Source of the DNA: Dactylosporangium vinaceum | GTDB taxonomy: Bacteria > Actinomycetota > Actinomycetes > Mycobacteriales > Micromonosporaceae | Assembly (NCBI RefSeq): GCF_019904175.1 | Contig: NZ_CP061913.1 | Location: 9,982,001 to 10,046,000 of the forward strand | DNA: 64,000 nt | Direction: 5' to 3' | Shown here: positions 9,081 through 17,192 of the stretch, piece by piece | Numbering within the stretch: the stretch's first letter is position 1 | Layout of the letters: the number at the start of each line of letters is the position of its first letter | The notes under the pieces: model-generated | Databases searched by the model: none | Told to the model about the DNA's origin: nothing | Seen by the model: only the letters and a program-made list of their open reading frames with translations | Translations under genes and position numbers: made by a program

Positions 9081-9707
9081 TCACTGCAAGAAGTAGATCA
9101 TTGCGAACAGTGCGATCCAGACCACGTCGACGAAGTGCCAGTAGTACGACACGACGATCGCGGCCGTCGCCTGGGCCGGTGTGAAGCGCCCCATGGTCGT
9201 GCGGATCAGGTAGATGATGAATGCGATGAGGCCGCCCGTGACGTGGAGGCCGTGGAAGCCGGTCGTCAGGTAGAACATCGAGCCGTAGCCGTCGCCGTTG
9301 ATCTTCACGCCCTCGCCGACCAGGTTGCGGTACTCGTTCACCTGGCCGAGCACGAAGACCAGACCCATGATGAAGGTCAGCGCGAACCACCGGCGCAGGC
9401 CGTGCACGTCACCGCGCTCGGCGCGGAAGACGCCGATCTGGCAGGTGATGGACGACAGCACGAGGATGATCGTGAATGTCAGGGCGTAGGGGACGTTCAG
9501 CACCTCGGTGTGCTTCTCCCAGAGCTCCGGCGCTGCCGCGCGGATGGAGAAGTACATCGCGAAGAGCGCCGCGAAGAACATCAACTCACTGGAGAGCCAC
9601 ACGATCGTCCCGACACTGACCATGTTGGGCCTGGTCAGTGAGTGGATCTGGCTCTTGGCAATCGCTGGGGCCGCAGTCACAGCGTCATTATTGCCCCCGA
9701 TCATCAC
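9081..9707 (-). CDS. ctaE: Cytochrome c oxidase subunit III
   Basis: Subunit III of the aa3 oxidase, a structural subunit with no metal centres. It has 208 residues and five hydrophobic helices; the first, VGTIVWLSSELMFFAALFAM, is the family signature, and the last half contains FHGLHVTGGLIAFIIYLI and VVSYYWHFVDVVWIALFAMI. The gene is upstream of and co-directional with qcrCAB, the standard actinobacterial arrangement. The start is uncertain: two adjacent ATGs (9707, 9704) lack a clear ribosome-binding site, and a GTG nine or ten codons in (VTAAPAIAKS) is possible. Confidence 0.95.
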   Translation of the reverse strand: MMIGGNNDAVTAAPAIAKSQIHSLTRPNMVSVGTIVWLSSELMFFAALFAMYFSIRAAAPELWEKHTEVLNVPYALTFTIILVLSSITCQIGVFRAERGDVHGLRRWFALTFIMGLVFVLGQVNEYRNLVGEGVKINGDGYGSMFYLTTGFHGLHVTGGLIAFIIYLIRTTMGRFTPAQATAAIVVSYYWHFVDVVWIALFAMIYFLQ

Positions 9708-9754
9708 CGCGTTTGCGCGGGGTCCTCAAGACACGGACGATTCGTGCGCGGGCA

Positions 9755-9760
9755 TAGTGT
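9755..9760 (+). promoter_or_regulatory. Probable -10 box for leaderless ctaG mRNA
   Basis: TAGTGT ends 6 nt before the GTG start of ctaG at 9767. The intergenic region with divergent ctaE is only 59 nt. Confidence 0.45.
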
Positions 9761-9766
9761 GGAGAC

Positions 9767-10735
9767 GTGTTCCAAGCTGCCGAATCAGGCCCTCCGAGCG
9801 CCGCGACGATCCTCGGGTCGTTCCACGTCTCGTGGCTGACGCTGGTGCTGCTGGCCGCGGCCGGGCTCTACCTCGCCGGCGTCGCCAAGCTGCACCGCCG
9901 CGGCGACCGCTGGCCGATCGCGCGGACCCTGTTGTTCCTGTTCCCGGGACTGGGAGCCATCGCCTCTGTCACGATGAGCGGGGTCGAGGAGTACGACACC
10001 ACGCTGTTGAGCGTCCACATGGTGCAGCACATGGTGCTCTCCATGATCGCGCCGATCTTCCTGGCGCTCGGCGCTCCGGTGACGCTCGCCCTGCGCACGC
10101 TGCCGCCCCGCGGCCGGGCCGCGCTATTGGCGATCGTGCACTCCCGCCCGGCCCGCGTCCTGGCGTTCCCGCTGGTGGCGTACGGCTTCTTCGTAGTGAC
10201 GCCGTTCGTGCTCTATTTCACGAATCTTTACGAGCTGACGATGCGCCACGAGTGGGTCCACGAGCTCACGCACGCGCACTTCATCGCCGTCGGCTGTCTC
10301 TTCTTCTGGCCCCTGGTCGGGCTCGACCCGCTGCCGGGGCGGTGGCCCTACCCGGCCCGCGCGCTGCTGATGTTCCTGTCCACGCCGTTCCACACGGTGC
10401 TCGGCCTCACGATCATGCAGAGCAAGACCCTCCTGGGCGGCGACTGGTACCCGTCCCTGCACCTCAGCTGGGCCGACCCCGTCCACGACCAGGTCGTCGC
10501 GGGCGGCGTCCTGTGGGCCGGCGGCGAGTTCGTCTCGGTGACGATGCTCGCCGTCCTCGTCGTGCAGTGGATGCGCCAGTCCGACCGCGAGGCCACCCGG
10601 ATCGATCGCAGGCTCGACCGCGAGGAGCGGCTGCGGCGCGAGGAAGAGGAGTGGTCGGCCCGCACAGGAATCGCTTTAGCCCCGGACGATACGATGCCGG
10701 AGGCAGACGCCACACGAGGAGCAGCGCGCACATGA
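9767..10735 (+). CDS. ctaG: CtaG-family (caa3_CtaG) cytochrome c oxidase assembly protein
   Basis: A 322-residue polytopic membrane protein of the caa3_CtaG family, implicated in assembly or copper loading of heme-copper oxidases. About seven hydrophobic helices are present. The conserved histidine-rich HMVQHMVLSMIAPIFLALG, the segment WVHELTHAHFIAVGCLFFW and the motif TPFHTVLGLTIM carry the invariant histidines. The C-terminus is a charged cytoplasmic tail (DREATRIDRRLDREERLRRE). Divergent from ctaE, which supports an oxidase role. Its stop overlaps the next start (ATGA). Confidence 0.93.
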   Translation: MFQAAESGPPSAATILGSFHVSWLTLVLLAAAGLYLAGVAKLHRRGDRWPIARTLLFLFPGLGAIASVTMSGVEEYDTTLLSVHMVQHMVLSMIAPIFLALGAPVTLALRTLPPRGRAALLAIVHSRPARVLAFPLVAYGFFVVTPFVLYFTNLYELTMRHEWVHELTHAHFIAVGCLFFWPLVGLDPLPGRWPYPARALLMFLSTPFHTVLGLTIMQSKTLLGGDWYPSLHLSWADPVHDQVVAGGVLWAGGEFVSVTMLAVLVVQWMRQSDREATRIDRRLDREERLRREEEEWSARTGIALAPDDTMPEADATRGAART

Positions 10736-11127
10736 GCGAGCACATTGTCCTGCTGTACAGCGACGACGCCGAGGTCCGCGACCGGATGCGGCTGGCGATC
10801 GGCACCCGCCCGGCGGTCGACCTGACCGTCAAGTTCGTCGACGCGTCGACGTATGCGGAGGTCGTCAAGCTCGTCGACGACACCGACATCGACCTGCTGG
10901 TCCTCGACGGCGAGGCCACTCCCGGCGGCGGGCTGGGCATCGCCCGGCAGCTCAAGGACGAGATCACCGACGCGCCGCCGGTGGTGCTGGCCATCGCCCG
11001 CGCCGCCGACCGCTGGCTGGCCAGCTACGCCAAGGTCGAAGGCACGATCATGTACCCGCTCGACCCCGTCACCACCGGGGAGACCGTCTCCGCCCTGCTC
11101 CGCGCATACCCCGCCATCCGCCGGTAG
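10732..11127 (+). CDS. Degenerate response-regulator receiver-like protein
   Basis: A 131-residue single-domain protein with a CheY-like pattern: beta-1 HIVLLYSDDAEVRDRM with an acidic pair, and a candidate phospho-acceptor Asp in DIDLLVLDGEA. The Lys-Pro end of beta-5 that normal receivers need is missing (here TIMYPLDPVTTGE). There is no output domain and no histidine kinase nearby. The ATG overlaps the ctaG stop (ATGA), so it is translationally coupled to an oxidase assembly factor. Function unknown; phosphorylation-independent signalling is possible. Confidence 0.8.
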   Translation: MSEHIVLLYSDDAEVRDRMRLAIGTRPAVDLTVKFVDASTYAEVVKLVDDTDIDLLVLDGEATPGGGLGIARQLKDEITDAPPVVLAIARAADRWLASYAKVEGTIMYPLDPVTTGETVSALLRAYPAIRR

Positions 11128-11150
11128 GACCACTCCCCCTGGAGGCCGCC

Positions 11151-12212
11151 ATGGGCGACCGCACCTGGCCGACGCTGCTTTCCGCCCTGCTGCGCAGGGA
11201 GGACCTCTCCACCGAGGACATCCGGTGGGCGATGGGTGAAATCTTCTCCGGCACCGCCACGCAGGCCCAGACCGCGGCGTTCCTGGTCGCGCTGCGGGCC
11301 AAGGGCGAGACAGCGGCCGAGGTCGCCGGCTGCGCCGAGGTCATGCTGCAGTTCGGCGCGAAGGTGCCGGCCTCCGACGAGCTGCGCAACGCGGCCGTGG
11401 ACATCGTGGGCACCGGCGGCGACCGGGCCAACACGGTGAACATCTCGACAATGGCCGCGGTCGTCACCGCCGCCGCCGGCGTGCCGGTGGTCAAGCACGG
11501 CAACCGGGCCGCGTCGTCCTCGACCGGCGCCGCCGACCTGCTGGAACGCCTCGGCGTGACGATCGACATGGGCCCGGAGGACGTGGCCCGGTGCGCGGCC
11601 GAGATCGGCATCGGCTTCTGCTTCGCCGCCCGTTTCCACCCGGCCATGCGCCACGTCGGCGTGCCCCGGCGCGAGATGGGCATCCCGACGGTCTTCAACT
11701 TCCTCGGCCCGCTGACCAACCCGGCCCAGCCGACGGCGGCCACGATCGGCTGCTTCGACCCGCGGATGGCGCCGGTGATGGCCGGCGTGATGGCCGAGCG
11801 GGGCTACTCGGTCCTGCTGGTGCGCGGCGAGGACGGCCTCGACGAGTTCACCACCGCGGCGCCGACCCGGGTCTGGTTGGTCTCCGGGGGCACCGTCAGC
11901 GAGACCCTCTTCGACAGCGTCGACCTGGGCCTGCCCCGCTCCGCCCCCGGCGACCTGCGCGGCGGCGACTCCGAGTACAACGCCGACGTGGCCCGGCGCA
12001 TGTTCGCCGGCGAGCCGGGCCCGGTGCGCGACGCGGTGCTGCTCAACGCGGCCGCCGCGATCGCCGCGCGGGCCGGCGCTCTGACCGTCGACGGCCTCTC
12101 CGGGCAGCTCAAGGCCGGTCTGGACCGCGCCGCCGCGGCGGTGGACGCAGGCGCGGCGACCGACCTCGTCGCGCGCTGGACGGCCTTCAAGCCCGCCGAA
12201 ATCGCCCCATAA
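11151..12212 (+). CDS. trpD: Anthranilate phosphoribosyltransferase
   Basis: Transfers the phosphoribosyl group of PRPP to anthranilate in tryptophan biosynthesis. It has 353 residues, normal for the family. Signature segments are the PRPP/Mg loop GTGGDRANTVNISTM, the KHGNRAASSSTGAADLLE motif and the metal-binding region VRGEDGLDEFTT. GGAGG lies 7 nt before the ATG. No other trp genes are nearby, so it is an isolated trpD, as in mycobacteria, where it also neighbours ctaE. Confidence 0.96.
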   Translation: MGDRTWPTLLSALLRREDLSTEDIRWAMGEIFSGTATQAQTAAFLVALRAKGETAAEVAGCAEVMLQFGAKVPASDELRNAAVDIVGTGGDRANTVNISTMAAVVTAAAGVPVVKHGNRAASSSTGAADLLERLGVTIDMGPEDVARCAAEIGIGFCFAARFHPAMRHVGVPRREMGIPTVFNFLGPLTNPAQPTAATIGCFDPRMAPVMAGVMAERGYSVLLVRGEDGLDEFTTAAPTRVWLVSGGTVSETLFDSVDLGLPRSAPGDLRGGDSEYNADVARRMFAGEPGPVRDAVLLNAAAAIAARAGALTVDGLSGQLKAGLDRAAAAVDAGAATDLVARWTAFKPAEIAP

Positions 12213-12243
12213 CCGGCGGCGCAGCTACCCCGTTGATTGGGGC

Positions 12244-12993
12244 ATGGCCGAACTGCCGCGCAACAACCCCAAGAAGGCAATGCTCTCCGCGGTCATCGCC
12301 GGTGCGCTGACGCTCGGCTTCGCCGGCATGATGGCGAAGTCGTGCGCCGCGCCGGTCAAGCAGCAGCAGGAGCCCGCCAACCCGGCCCTGGAGATGGTCG
12401 ACACGCTGGCCTCGCGGCTGGTGCTGGGCCTGGACACGGACGCAACGCTGCAATACGCGACCCCCTCCGGCACCATCGTGACGGTCTCCCAGTCCGCACC
12501 CCGGCGCGCCTACCGCAGCGGCGGCGTGACGTACATCTCGACCCCCGACGGCACGTTCCTGTGCTCGACGGCGGCCGCCCCCTCCCCCGCGCCGGCCAAG
12601 GGCCGCAAGCCCGTCACACCGGCCGTGAAGTGCCAGGAAGGACCCGGGGCAGACACGATGTCCCCCACGGAGGCCAAGGCCATCAGCGCGGCGTTCGGGG
12701 GCGAGTTCCTGGCCCCCGAGGCGGCGCTGGGCCGGCTGGCCACCATCGCCCAGGGCGACGGGGTCCGGGCCGGCGCCTCCAAGCGCGGCGACGCGCAGTG
12801 CGTGTCGGTCACCGCGACAGGCATCCGCACCGAGATGGCCTGCGTGAACCCGGCCGGCCTGCTGGCGTACTTCCAGGGCACCACTGACGCCGGGAAGGCC
12901 ACTGAGCTGGTGCTGCAGTACACGACGCCGAGCGTCAGCGAAGAAGCATTCCTTCCGCCGTCATCCCCCGCCCCGGCCGCCTCCAAAAAGTGA
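12244..12993 (+). CDS. Hypothetical membrane-anchored extracytoplasmic protein
   Basis: A 249-residue protein of unknown function. A charged N-terminus (MAELPRNNPKKA) precedes one hydrophobic helix (MLSAVIAGALTLGFAGMMA), followed by KSCAAPVKQQQEP, so it is probably anchored with the rest outside. Five cysteines are visible (CA, FLCST, VKCQE, AQCVSV, MACVNP); the last four could pair as disulfides. A Pro/Ala/Lys-rich loop (about residues 116-128) and a Pro/Ser tail (SSPAPAASKK) are low complexity. It starts 31 nt after trpD. I do not recognise a family. Confidence 0.75.
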   Translation: MAELPRNNPKKAMLSAVIAGALTLGFAGMMAKSCAAPVKQQQEPANPALEMVDTLASRLVLGLDTDATLQYATPSGTIVTVSQSAPRRAYRSGGVTYISTPDGTFLCSTAAAPSPAPAKGRKPVTPAVKCQEGPGADTMSPTEAKAISAAFGGEFLAPEAALGRLATIAQGDGVRAGASKRGDAQCVSVTATGIRTEMACVNPAGLLAYFQGTTDAGKATELVLQYTTPSVSEEAFLPPSSPAPAASKK

Positions 12994-13050
12994 CAGGACA
13001 CGCTGAGCCAGATCCCCGGTTGTCCTTCACGATGGTGCGACGGTGGCGGT

Positions 13051-13245
13051 ATGGAGTTACGGGAACTGCACTGCGAAGCCTGCGGCCAGGTGCGGGCCTT
13101 CGAGAAGCCGGCCTGCGCCGACCACCCGCGCGCGTCCTGCCCCGACTGGGCGTGCACATCCTGCGACGCCGCCATCGTCGTGGCCCCGGTGATCATGCTG
13201 ATGGACCGCCGCCCCCGCGTCCTGCTGCGCCGCCGGGCCGCCTGA
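13051..13245 (+). CDS. Small Cys-rich (zinc-ribbon-like) protein
   Basis: A 64-residue protein with CEACGQ near the start, an isolated Cys in PACADHP, then CPDWACTSC, spaced like two zinc-binding pairs. A short hydrophobic patch (AAIVVAPVIMLMD) and a basic tail (RRPRVLLRRRAA) follow. GC bias by codon position fits coding. Small zinc-ribbon proteins of this kind are common and uncharacterised in actinobacteria; a nucleic-acid or protein-interaction role is only a guess. No clear Shine-Dalgarno sequence is present. Confidence 0.6.
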   Translation: MELRELHCEACGQVRAFEKPACADHPRASCPDWACTSCDAAIVVAPVIMLMDRRPRVLLRRRAA

Positions 13246-13354
13246 GCCACCGACAGGACTCCCGCCGCGCGCTGAACGGCCGTTCAGCTCCCGGCAATGA
13301 CCGCTTGGCGCAGGAACCCGCCGCTCGCCACATAGACGCGCAACAATCCCGCCC

Positions 13355-13897
13355 ATGAAGGTTGCCCGCCTCGCCGCTCCCCTGGCCGCGCTGCTCCTCG
13401 CACTGGGCATCGCCACCGACGCCCACGCCGCCACGCCCTCGGACAAGCCGGCCGTCATGGCCGCATGGTCCCAGCCCAACTCGACAAGCTTCAACGCCTG
13501 GAACGCCGCCCGCCTCAACCAGGGCGCCTGGGCCGCGTACGGCTTCGACTGGACCACCGACTACTGCTCGGACAGCCCGGATCAGCCTCTGGGCTTCGAC
13601 TTCCGCATCCCGTGCCAGCGCCACGACTTCGGGTATCGCAACTTCAAGGTGATCGGCACGTTCCCGGCCAACAAGAGCCGCATCGACGACTCGTTCTACT
13701 TCGACCTGAAGACGAAGTGCGCGACGTACAACGCCTTCGTGCGCCCGGCCTGCACGAGCCTGGCCTGGACGTACTACCAGGCGGTCTCGGCCTTCGGCAG
13801 CGTCTCCCTGTCGGACTCGGCCCTGGACAAGGCGGCCGACCTGCTGGCGAAGGGCCAGCGCGCCCAGGCCATGGCGGAGTCGAGCGCCGGCAACTGA
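13355..13897 (+). CDS. Secreted prokaryotic phospholipase A2
   Basis: A 180-residue secreted enzyme of the bacterial/fungal phospholipase A2 family, which hydrolyses the sn-2 ester of glycerophospholipids with Ca2+. A signal peptide (MKVARLAAPLAALLLALGIA, cleavage near DAHA) is clear. The catalytic motif is CQRHDFGYRN, with the His-Asp pair, and four cysteines (DYCSD, CQRHD, KTKCATY, PACTS) can form the two family disulfides, as in Streptomyces violaceoruber PLA2. It is an isolated unit ending at a strong terminator. Confidence 0.92.
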   Translation: MKVARLAAPLAALLLALGIATDAHAATPSDKPAVMAAWSQPNSTSFNAWNAARLNQGAWAAYGFDWTTDYCSDSPDQPLGFDFRIPCQRHDFGYRNFKVIGTFPANKSRIDDSFYFDLKTKCATYNAFVRPACTSLAWTYYQAVSAFGSVSLSDSALDKAADLLAKGQRAQAMAESSAGN

Positions 13898-13951
13898 CCC
13901 GCCCCGGCCGGCACCGCTCGACCGCCGGCATGGAGGTGCCCCGGCAATGGC

Positions 13952-13984
13952 GAGGCCCCCGGGACCAACGGTCCCGGGGGCCTC
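13952..13984. terminator. Strong bidirectional hairpin terminator
   Basis: A perfect 15-bp inverted repeat, GAGGCCCCCGGGACC (13952-13966) with GGTCCCGGGGGCCTC (13970-13984), and a 3-nt loop AAC. It separates convergent phospholipase A2 and ctaF. Confidence 0.85.
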
Positions 13985-13999
13985 GTAGCCTGCGTCGAG

Positions 14000-14443
14000 C
14001 TAGTGCTCCGCGCCGCGGCGGGTGCCTGTGTAGTACTCGAACATCAGGCCGCACGTGGCGAAGATGACCGAGAGCAGGCCGACCGCGACAAGCCACCACT
14101 GGTCGAACGCCAAGCCGAGGCTGGCGATCATCGCGGACAGCGCCAGCCCGAACGGCCAGTAGCTGCCGGGGCTGAAGAAGCCCAGGTCACCGGCCCCGTC
14201 GGCGATTTCCGCGTCGGGGCGGTCCTCCGGGCGCGGCTCCATGCGGCGGGCGATCATCGCCAGGGCGCCGCCGATCATGGTGAGGAGCAGGCCGGACAGG
14301 ATCAGTGCGACCACGCCGATCCACTCCGTGCCGTGATGGCCGGACTGCTCACGCGGCGCCGCGGTCGTCCACCAGCCGTAGAGGCCGGCCATGGCGAACA
14401 CGAACAGGGCCAGCACGAAGAAGAGACGGTTCTCAGCCTTCAT
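14000..14443 (-). CDS. ctaF: Actinobacterial cytochrome c oxidase subunit IV
   Basis: A 147-residue four-helix membrane subunit of the aa3 oxidase, typical of actinobacteria. Helices are visible as LFFVLALFVFAMAGLYGWW, VVALILSGLLLTMIGGALAM, and two in the C-terminal half (ALSAMIASLGLAFDQWWLVA, LLSVIFATCGLMFEYY). The loop GDLGFFSPGSYWPF is the conserved family signature. It lies 13 nt downstream of ctaC, in the same operon. ctaD (subunit I) is not in this window. Confidence 0.93.
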   Translation of the reverse strand: MKAENRLFFVLALFVFAMAGLYGWWTTAAPREQSGHHGTEWIGVVALILSGLLLTMIGGALAMIARRMEPRPEDRPDAEIADGAGDLGFFSPGSYWPFGLALSAMIASLGLAFDQWWLVAVGLLSVIFATCGLMFEYYTGTRRGAEH

Positions 14444-14456
14444 CGCCGTTCGCCTC

Positions 14457-15335
14457 TCAGCTCGCCGACCGCTTGGTGCGGTCGGTGTCGAACGGGTGGG
14501 TCGTGGTCGCGTAGCCGTTGTTCGGGAAGCCGAGCGACGCCAGCGCCTCCGGGGTGCTCTGACCCGCGGTGCGCTTGTCCAGGTAGGACTGGTACTGCTC
14601 CGGCGAGACGACCCGCAGCTCGAAGTTCATCATCGAGTGGTAGGTGCCGCAGAGCTCGGCGCAGCGCCCGACGTAGGCGCCCGCGGCGTTGCTCTTGAGC
14701 TTGATCTCGAACCGGTTCTCCACGCCCGGGATGACGTCGCGCTTGAACAGCACGTCCGGCACCCAGAACGAGTGGATGACGTCCCGCGACGTCTCCTTGA
14801 ACTGGACGCTCTTGCCCGCCGGCAGCACCAGGACCGGGATGTAGTCGTCCGAGCCCACCGTGGTGATGGGCTTGCCGTCCGGGCCCTTGGTGTCGCTGTA
14901 GACGAACTGCCAGTTCCACTTCGAGGCGACGACCTCGACGTTGACGTCGGGGTTCTTCGAGAGCCGGTCGACGTCGGTCTGGATGACCGCGGTGTAGAAG
15001 AACAACACGGCGATGACCACGAACGGCGCCACCGTGTACAGAATTTCGAACGGCATGTTGTACCGCGTCTGCGGCGGCAGCTCGTCGCCCCGCTTCCGGT
15101 AGCGCACGACGCACCAGAAGATCAGGCCCCAGACGAAGACACCGACGGCGAGCGCCGCGACGACCGACCCGATCCACAGGTCGTACATGCGGTCGCTCTG
15201 CTCGGTGATGCCCTTGGGCCAGCCGAAGCCGTTGAACGAATCCCCGACGGAGCATCCGGCGAGCAGAGTCGTCGACCCGACGGCCGAGACGGCGAGCCCG
15301 ACGGCGCGCGCGGGGCTCAAACCTCTTGAGACCAC
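14457..15335 (-). CDS. ctaC: Cytochrome c oxidase subunit II (lipoprotein)
   Basis: The CuA-bearing subunit of the aa3 oxidase that takes electrons from QcrC. About 292 residues. An N-terminal lipobox (STTLLAGCS) gives a lipid-modified cysteine, followed by two transmembrane helices (DLWIGSVVAALAVGVFVWGL, VAPFVVIAVLFFYTAVIQ). The CuA ligands are in HSFWVPDV and GRCAELCGTYHSMM. The GTG at 15335 is chosen because AGGAGG is ~9 nt upstream and the protein then starts at a normal signal sequence. An actinobacterial insertion (TKGPDGKPITT) is present. Confidence 0.95.
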   Translation of the reverse strand: MVSRGLSPARAVGLAVSAVGSTTLLAGCSVGDSFNGFGWPKGITEQSDRMYDLWIGSVVAALAVGVFVWGLIFWCVVRYRKRGDELPPQTRYNMPFEILYTVAPFVVIAVLFFYTAVIQTDVDRLSKNPDVNVEVVASKWNWQFVYSDTKGPDGKPITTVGSDDYIPVLVLPAGKSVQFKETSRDVIHSFWVPDVLFKRDVIPGVENRFEIKLKSNAAGAYVGRCAELCGTYHSMMNFELRVVSPEQYQSYLDKRTAGQSTPEALASLGFPNNGYATTTHPFDTDRTKRSAS

Positions 15336-15468
15336 CTGCTCCTGCCTCCTTAGCAGTGCCGTGAAAGCCCTCTGCAGCAGCTTCTCACGACAAGCCTCAC
15401 CAACGCTGGCGAGCGTACTCGACCATGTGCGGTCCGCCCGGCTTGGGGTGGTCGTGTCCGGGTCGGGA

Positions 15469-15474
15469 TACCGT
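15469..15474 (+). promoter_or_regulatory. Probable -10 box for a leaderless cysteine desulfurase mRNA
   Basis: TACCGT ends 7 nt before the GTG at 15482. This favours that GTG over the upstream ATG at 15425, which would add residues unlike the family. Confidence 0.5.
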
Positions 15475-15481
15475 TGCCCGG

Positions 15482-16573
15482 GTGGGCGTCTACCTTGACG
15501 CGGCGACCGCCGCTCCCCCGCATTCCGTTGTGGGACAAGCAATTCAGGCCGCATTGGCCGACGGCTGGGCCGATCCGGGCCGGCTCTACACCCCGGCCCG
15601 CCGGTCCCGGCAGCTGCTGGACGCGGCCCGGGAGACCACGGCCGGGGTACTGGGGGTCCGCCCCGACGAGCTGCACTTCACGGCCGGTGGCGCCGACGCC
15701 GTTCGCCGGGCGGTGGAGGGTGTGCGGCTCTCCCGGGGCCGCCGGACGGTCGTGCACAGCGCGGTCGAGCATTCCGCCGTCATCAAAGCGGCCGGCGATG
15801 CGGGGGTACCCGTCCCCGTCGACCGCACCGGCCGGGTCGACCTGGATGCGTTGCACAACGCGCTGACCTCGGGCAATTCCGCCGAAGTGGCAGTGGTAGC
15901 GGTCCAGAGCGCGAATCATGAGGTGGGGACGGTGCAGCCGGTCGCCGCGGCGGCCCGGCTGTGCGCGGCGGCCGGCGTGCCGCTGCTCGTCGACGCGGCC
16001 CAGTCGATCGGCCGGACCGGGCTGCCCGAGGGCTGGTCGCTGCTGACCGGCAGCGCTCGCAAGTGGGGCGGCCCCGCCGGCGTGGGCCTGCTCGCGGTCC
16101 GCAAGGGCACGCGCTGGGAGGCGCCCTGGGACGATCCGGCGGCGGACGTGCCGGCGGTGTTCGCGGCCGCGGCGGCGCTGCGGGCGGTGGCCGAAACCGC
16201 CCGGGCCGAGGATGAACGTCAACGCGCGCTTGTCGACGAGATCCGCCGCACGGTCGCGGCGACGGTGCCCGACGTCGAGATCGTCGGGGACCCGGACGAG
16301 CGGCTCCCCCACATCGTCACCTTCTCCTGCCTGTACGTGGACGGCGAGGTCCTGCTCCAGGCGCTGGACCGGGCCGGCTTCGCGGTCTCGTCGGGCTCGG
16401 CGTGCACGTCGGACACCCTGCGCCCCTCGCACGTCCTGGCCGCGATGGGCGTCCTCACCCACGGCAACGTGCGGGTCTCGCTCCATAGTGGAGTCTCGGC
16501 GGAGGACGTACGCGCGTTCCTGGCCGTCCTGCCGGGCCTTGTCGCGGACGCGCGGGCGGAGGCCGGGCTGTGA
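15482..16573 (+). CDS. Class V aminotransferase / cysteine desulfurase (NifS/IscS-like)
   Basis: A PLP enzyme of about 363 residues that should remove sulfur from cysteine as a persulfide. Visible features are the start VYLDAATAAPPH (family D-x-A-A-T-T), the PLP contact HSAVEHSAV, DAAQSIGR, the PLP lysine in GSARKWGGPAGVG, and the persulfide cysteine in SSGSACTSD. It is shorter and more divergent than housekeeping IscS or SufS. Its stop overlaps the TusA start (GTGA), so the sulfur probably goes to that protein. Confidence 0.88.
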   Translation: MGVYLDAATAAPPHSVVGQAIQAALADGWADPGRLYTPARRSRQLLDAARETTAGVLGVRPDELHFTAGGADAVRRAVEGVRLSRGRRTVVHSAVEHSAVIKAAGDAGVPVPVDRTGRVDLDALHNALTSGNSAEVAVVAVQSANHEVGTVQPVAAAARLCAAAGVPLLVDAAQSIGRTGLPEGWSLLTGSARKWGGPAGVGLLAVRKGTRWEAPWDDPAADVPAVFAAAAALRAVAETARAEDERQRALVDEIRRTVAATVPDVEIVGDPDERLPHIVTFSCLYVDGEVLLQALDRAGFAVSSGSACTSDTLRPSHVLAAMGVLTHGNVRVSLHSGVSAEDVRAFLAVLPGLVADARAEAGL

Positions 16574-16776
16574 CCCTTCTCATCGACGCCCTGGGCAAGC
16601 GGTGCCCGCTCCCCGTCATCATGCTGGCCCGGCTCGCCGCCCAGCAGGGCGCCGGGACGGTGATCACCGTGCTGGCGGACGACCCCGCGGCGGCCGTCGA
16701 CATTCCCGCGTGGTGCCGGATGAAGGGCCATACGTTCGTGGCGACCGAGGGCGATCGCCACACCGTCGAGCTCTAG
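16570..16776 (+). CDS. TusA-family sulfurtransferase
   Basis: A 68-residue TusA/SirA-fold sulfur carrier with the diagnostic CPxP motif near the N-terminus (GKRCPLPVIML), whose cysteine carries persulfide sulfur. A second cysteine (PAWCRMKGH) is where TusA-like proteins often have one. The GTG start overlaps the cysteine desulfurase stop (GTGA), a direct donor-acceptor pair. Possible roles are tRNA thiolation, molybdopterin or sulfane-sulfur trafficking; sequence does not decide. Its TAG stop shares the palindrome CTAG with the stop of the convergent DUF4395 gene. Confidence 0.88.
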   Translation: MTLLIDALGKRCPLPVIMLARLAAQQGAGTVITVLADDPAAAVDIPAWCRMKGHTFVATEGDRHTVEL

Positions 16777-17192
16777 GCGGCGCGCAGGCGGCGGACCAGC
16801 AGGTAGGCCTCGCAGCCCAGGCACAGCCCGAAGAAGCCGTTGAGGAACGCCGCCACCAGGGCGAACGCGGCGAACACGGTGCCGAGGACCGTCGCGCCAC
16901 CCAGGTAGGCGGCGGCCGCGACAACGGTGAAGACCAGGCCGACAGCCTGGGCGAAGCGGACCGGGGCCGGGTCTTCACGCTCGGCCGGCGGGGCCAGGCG
17001 CGGGGCGACCAGATAGCGGTAGACGAGCGCGAACGCGTTCCAGCGCGGGTTGCCGGCCCCGAAGGCGAAGATCACCGCCTGGGCCAGGGCGAGCCAGCCG
17101 CTGCCCGTGAGCAGGACGATCACGAAGACGATAGTGGTGAGCACGGCCGCGAACCGGGGGCCGCGGGGATCCAGTCCGGCGGGAGTCGTCAT
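16773..17192 (-). CDS. DUF4395 membrane protein
   Basis: A 139-residue protein of the DUF4395 family with four hydrophobic helices (AVLTTIVFVIVLLTGSGWLA, AVGLVFTVVAAAAYLGGATV, VFAAFALVAAFLNGFFGLCL) and the conserved cysteine motif GLCLGCEAYLL near the C-terminus. The pattern of two cysteines at a membrane edge, and fusion or linkage of this family to thioredoxins, suggests membrane-linked thiol redox chemistry; this is inference. Its ATG overlaps the stop of the upstream thioredoxin gene. Confidence 0.85.
   Translation of the reverse strand: MTTPAGLDPRGPRFAAVLTTIVFVIVLLTGSGWLALAQAVIFAFGAGNPRWNAFALVYRYLVAPRLAPPAEREDPAPVRFAQAVGLVFTVVAAAAYLGGATVLGTVFAAFALVAAFLNGFFGLCLGCEAYLLVRRLRAA

Noticed and set aside
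9508..11127. Single 539-codon fusion across ctaE/ctaG into the receiver-like gene
   Set aside because: The first part is out of frame with ctaG and antisense to ctaE. Only the last 131 codons from the ATG at 10732 look like a protein.
15425..15481. Upstream ATG start for the cysteine desulfurase
   Set aside because: It would add 19 residues unlike the family and remove the fit with the TACCGT box 7 nt before the GTG at 15482.
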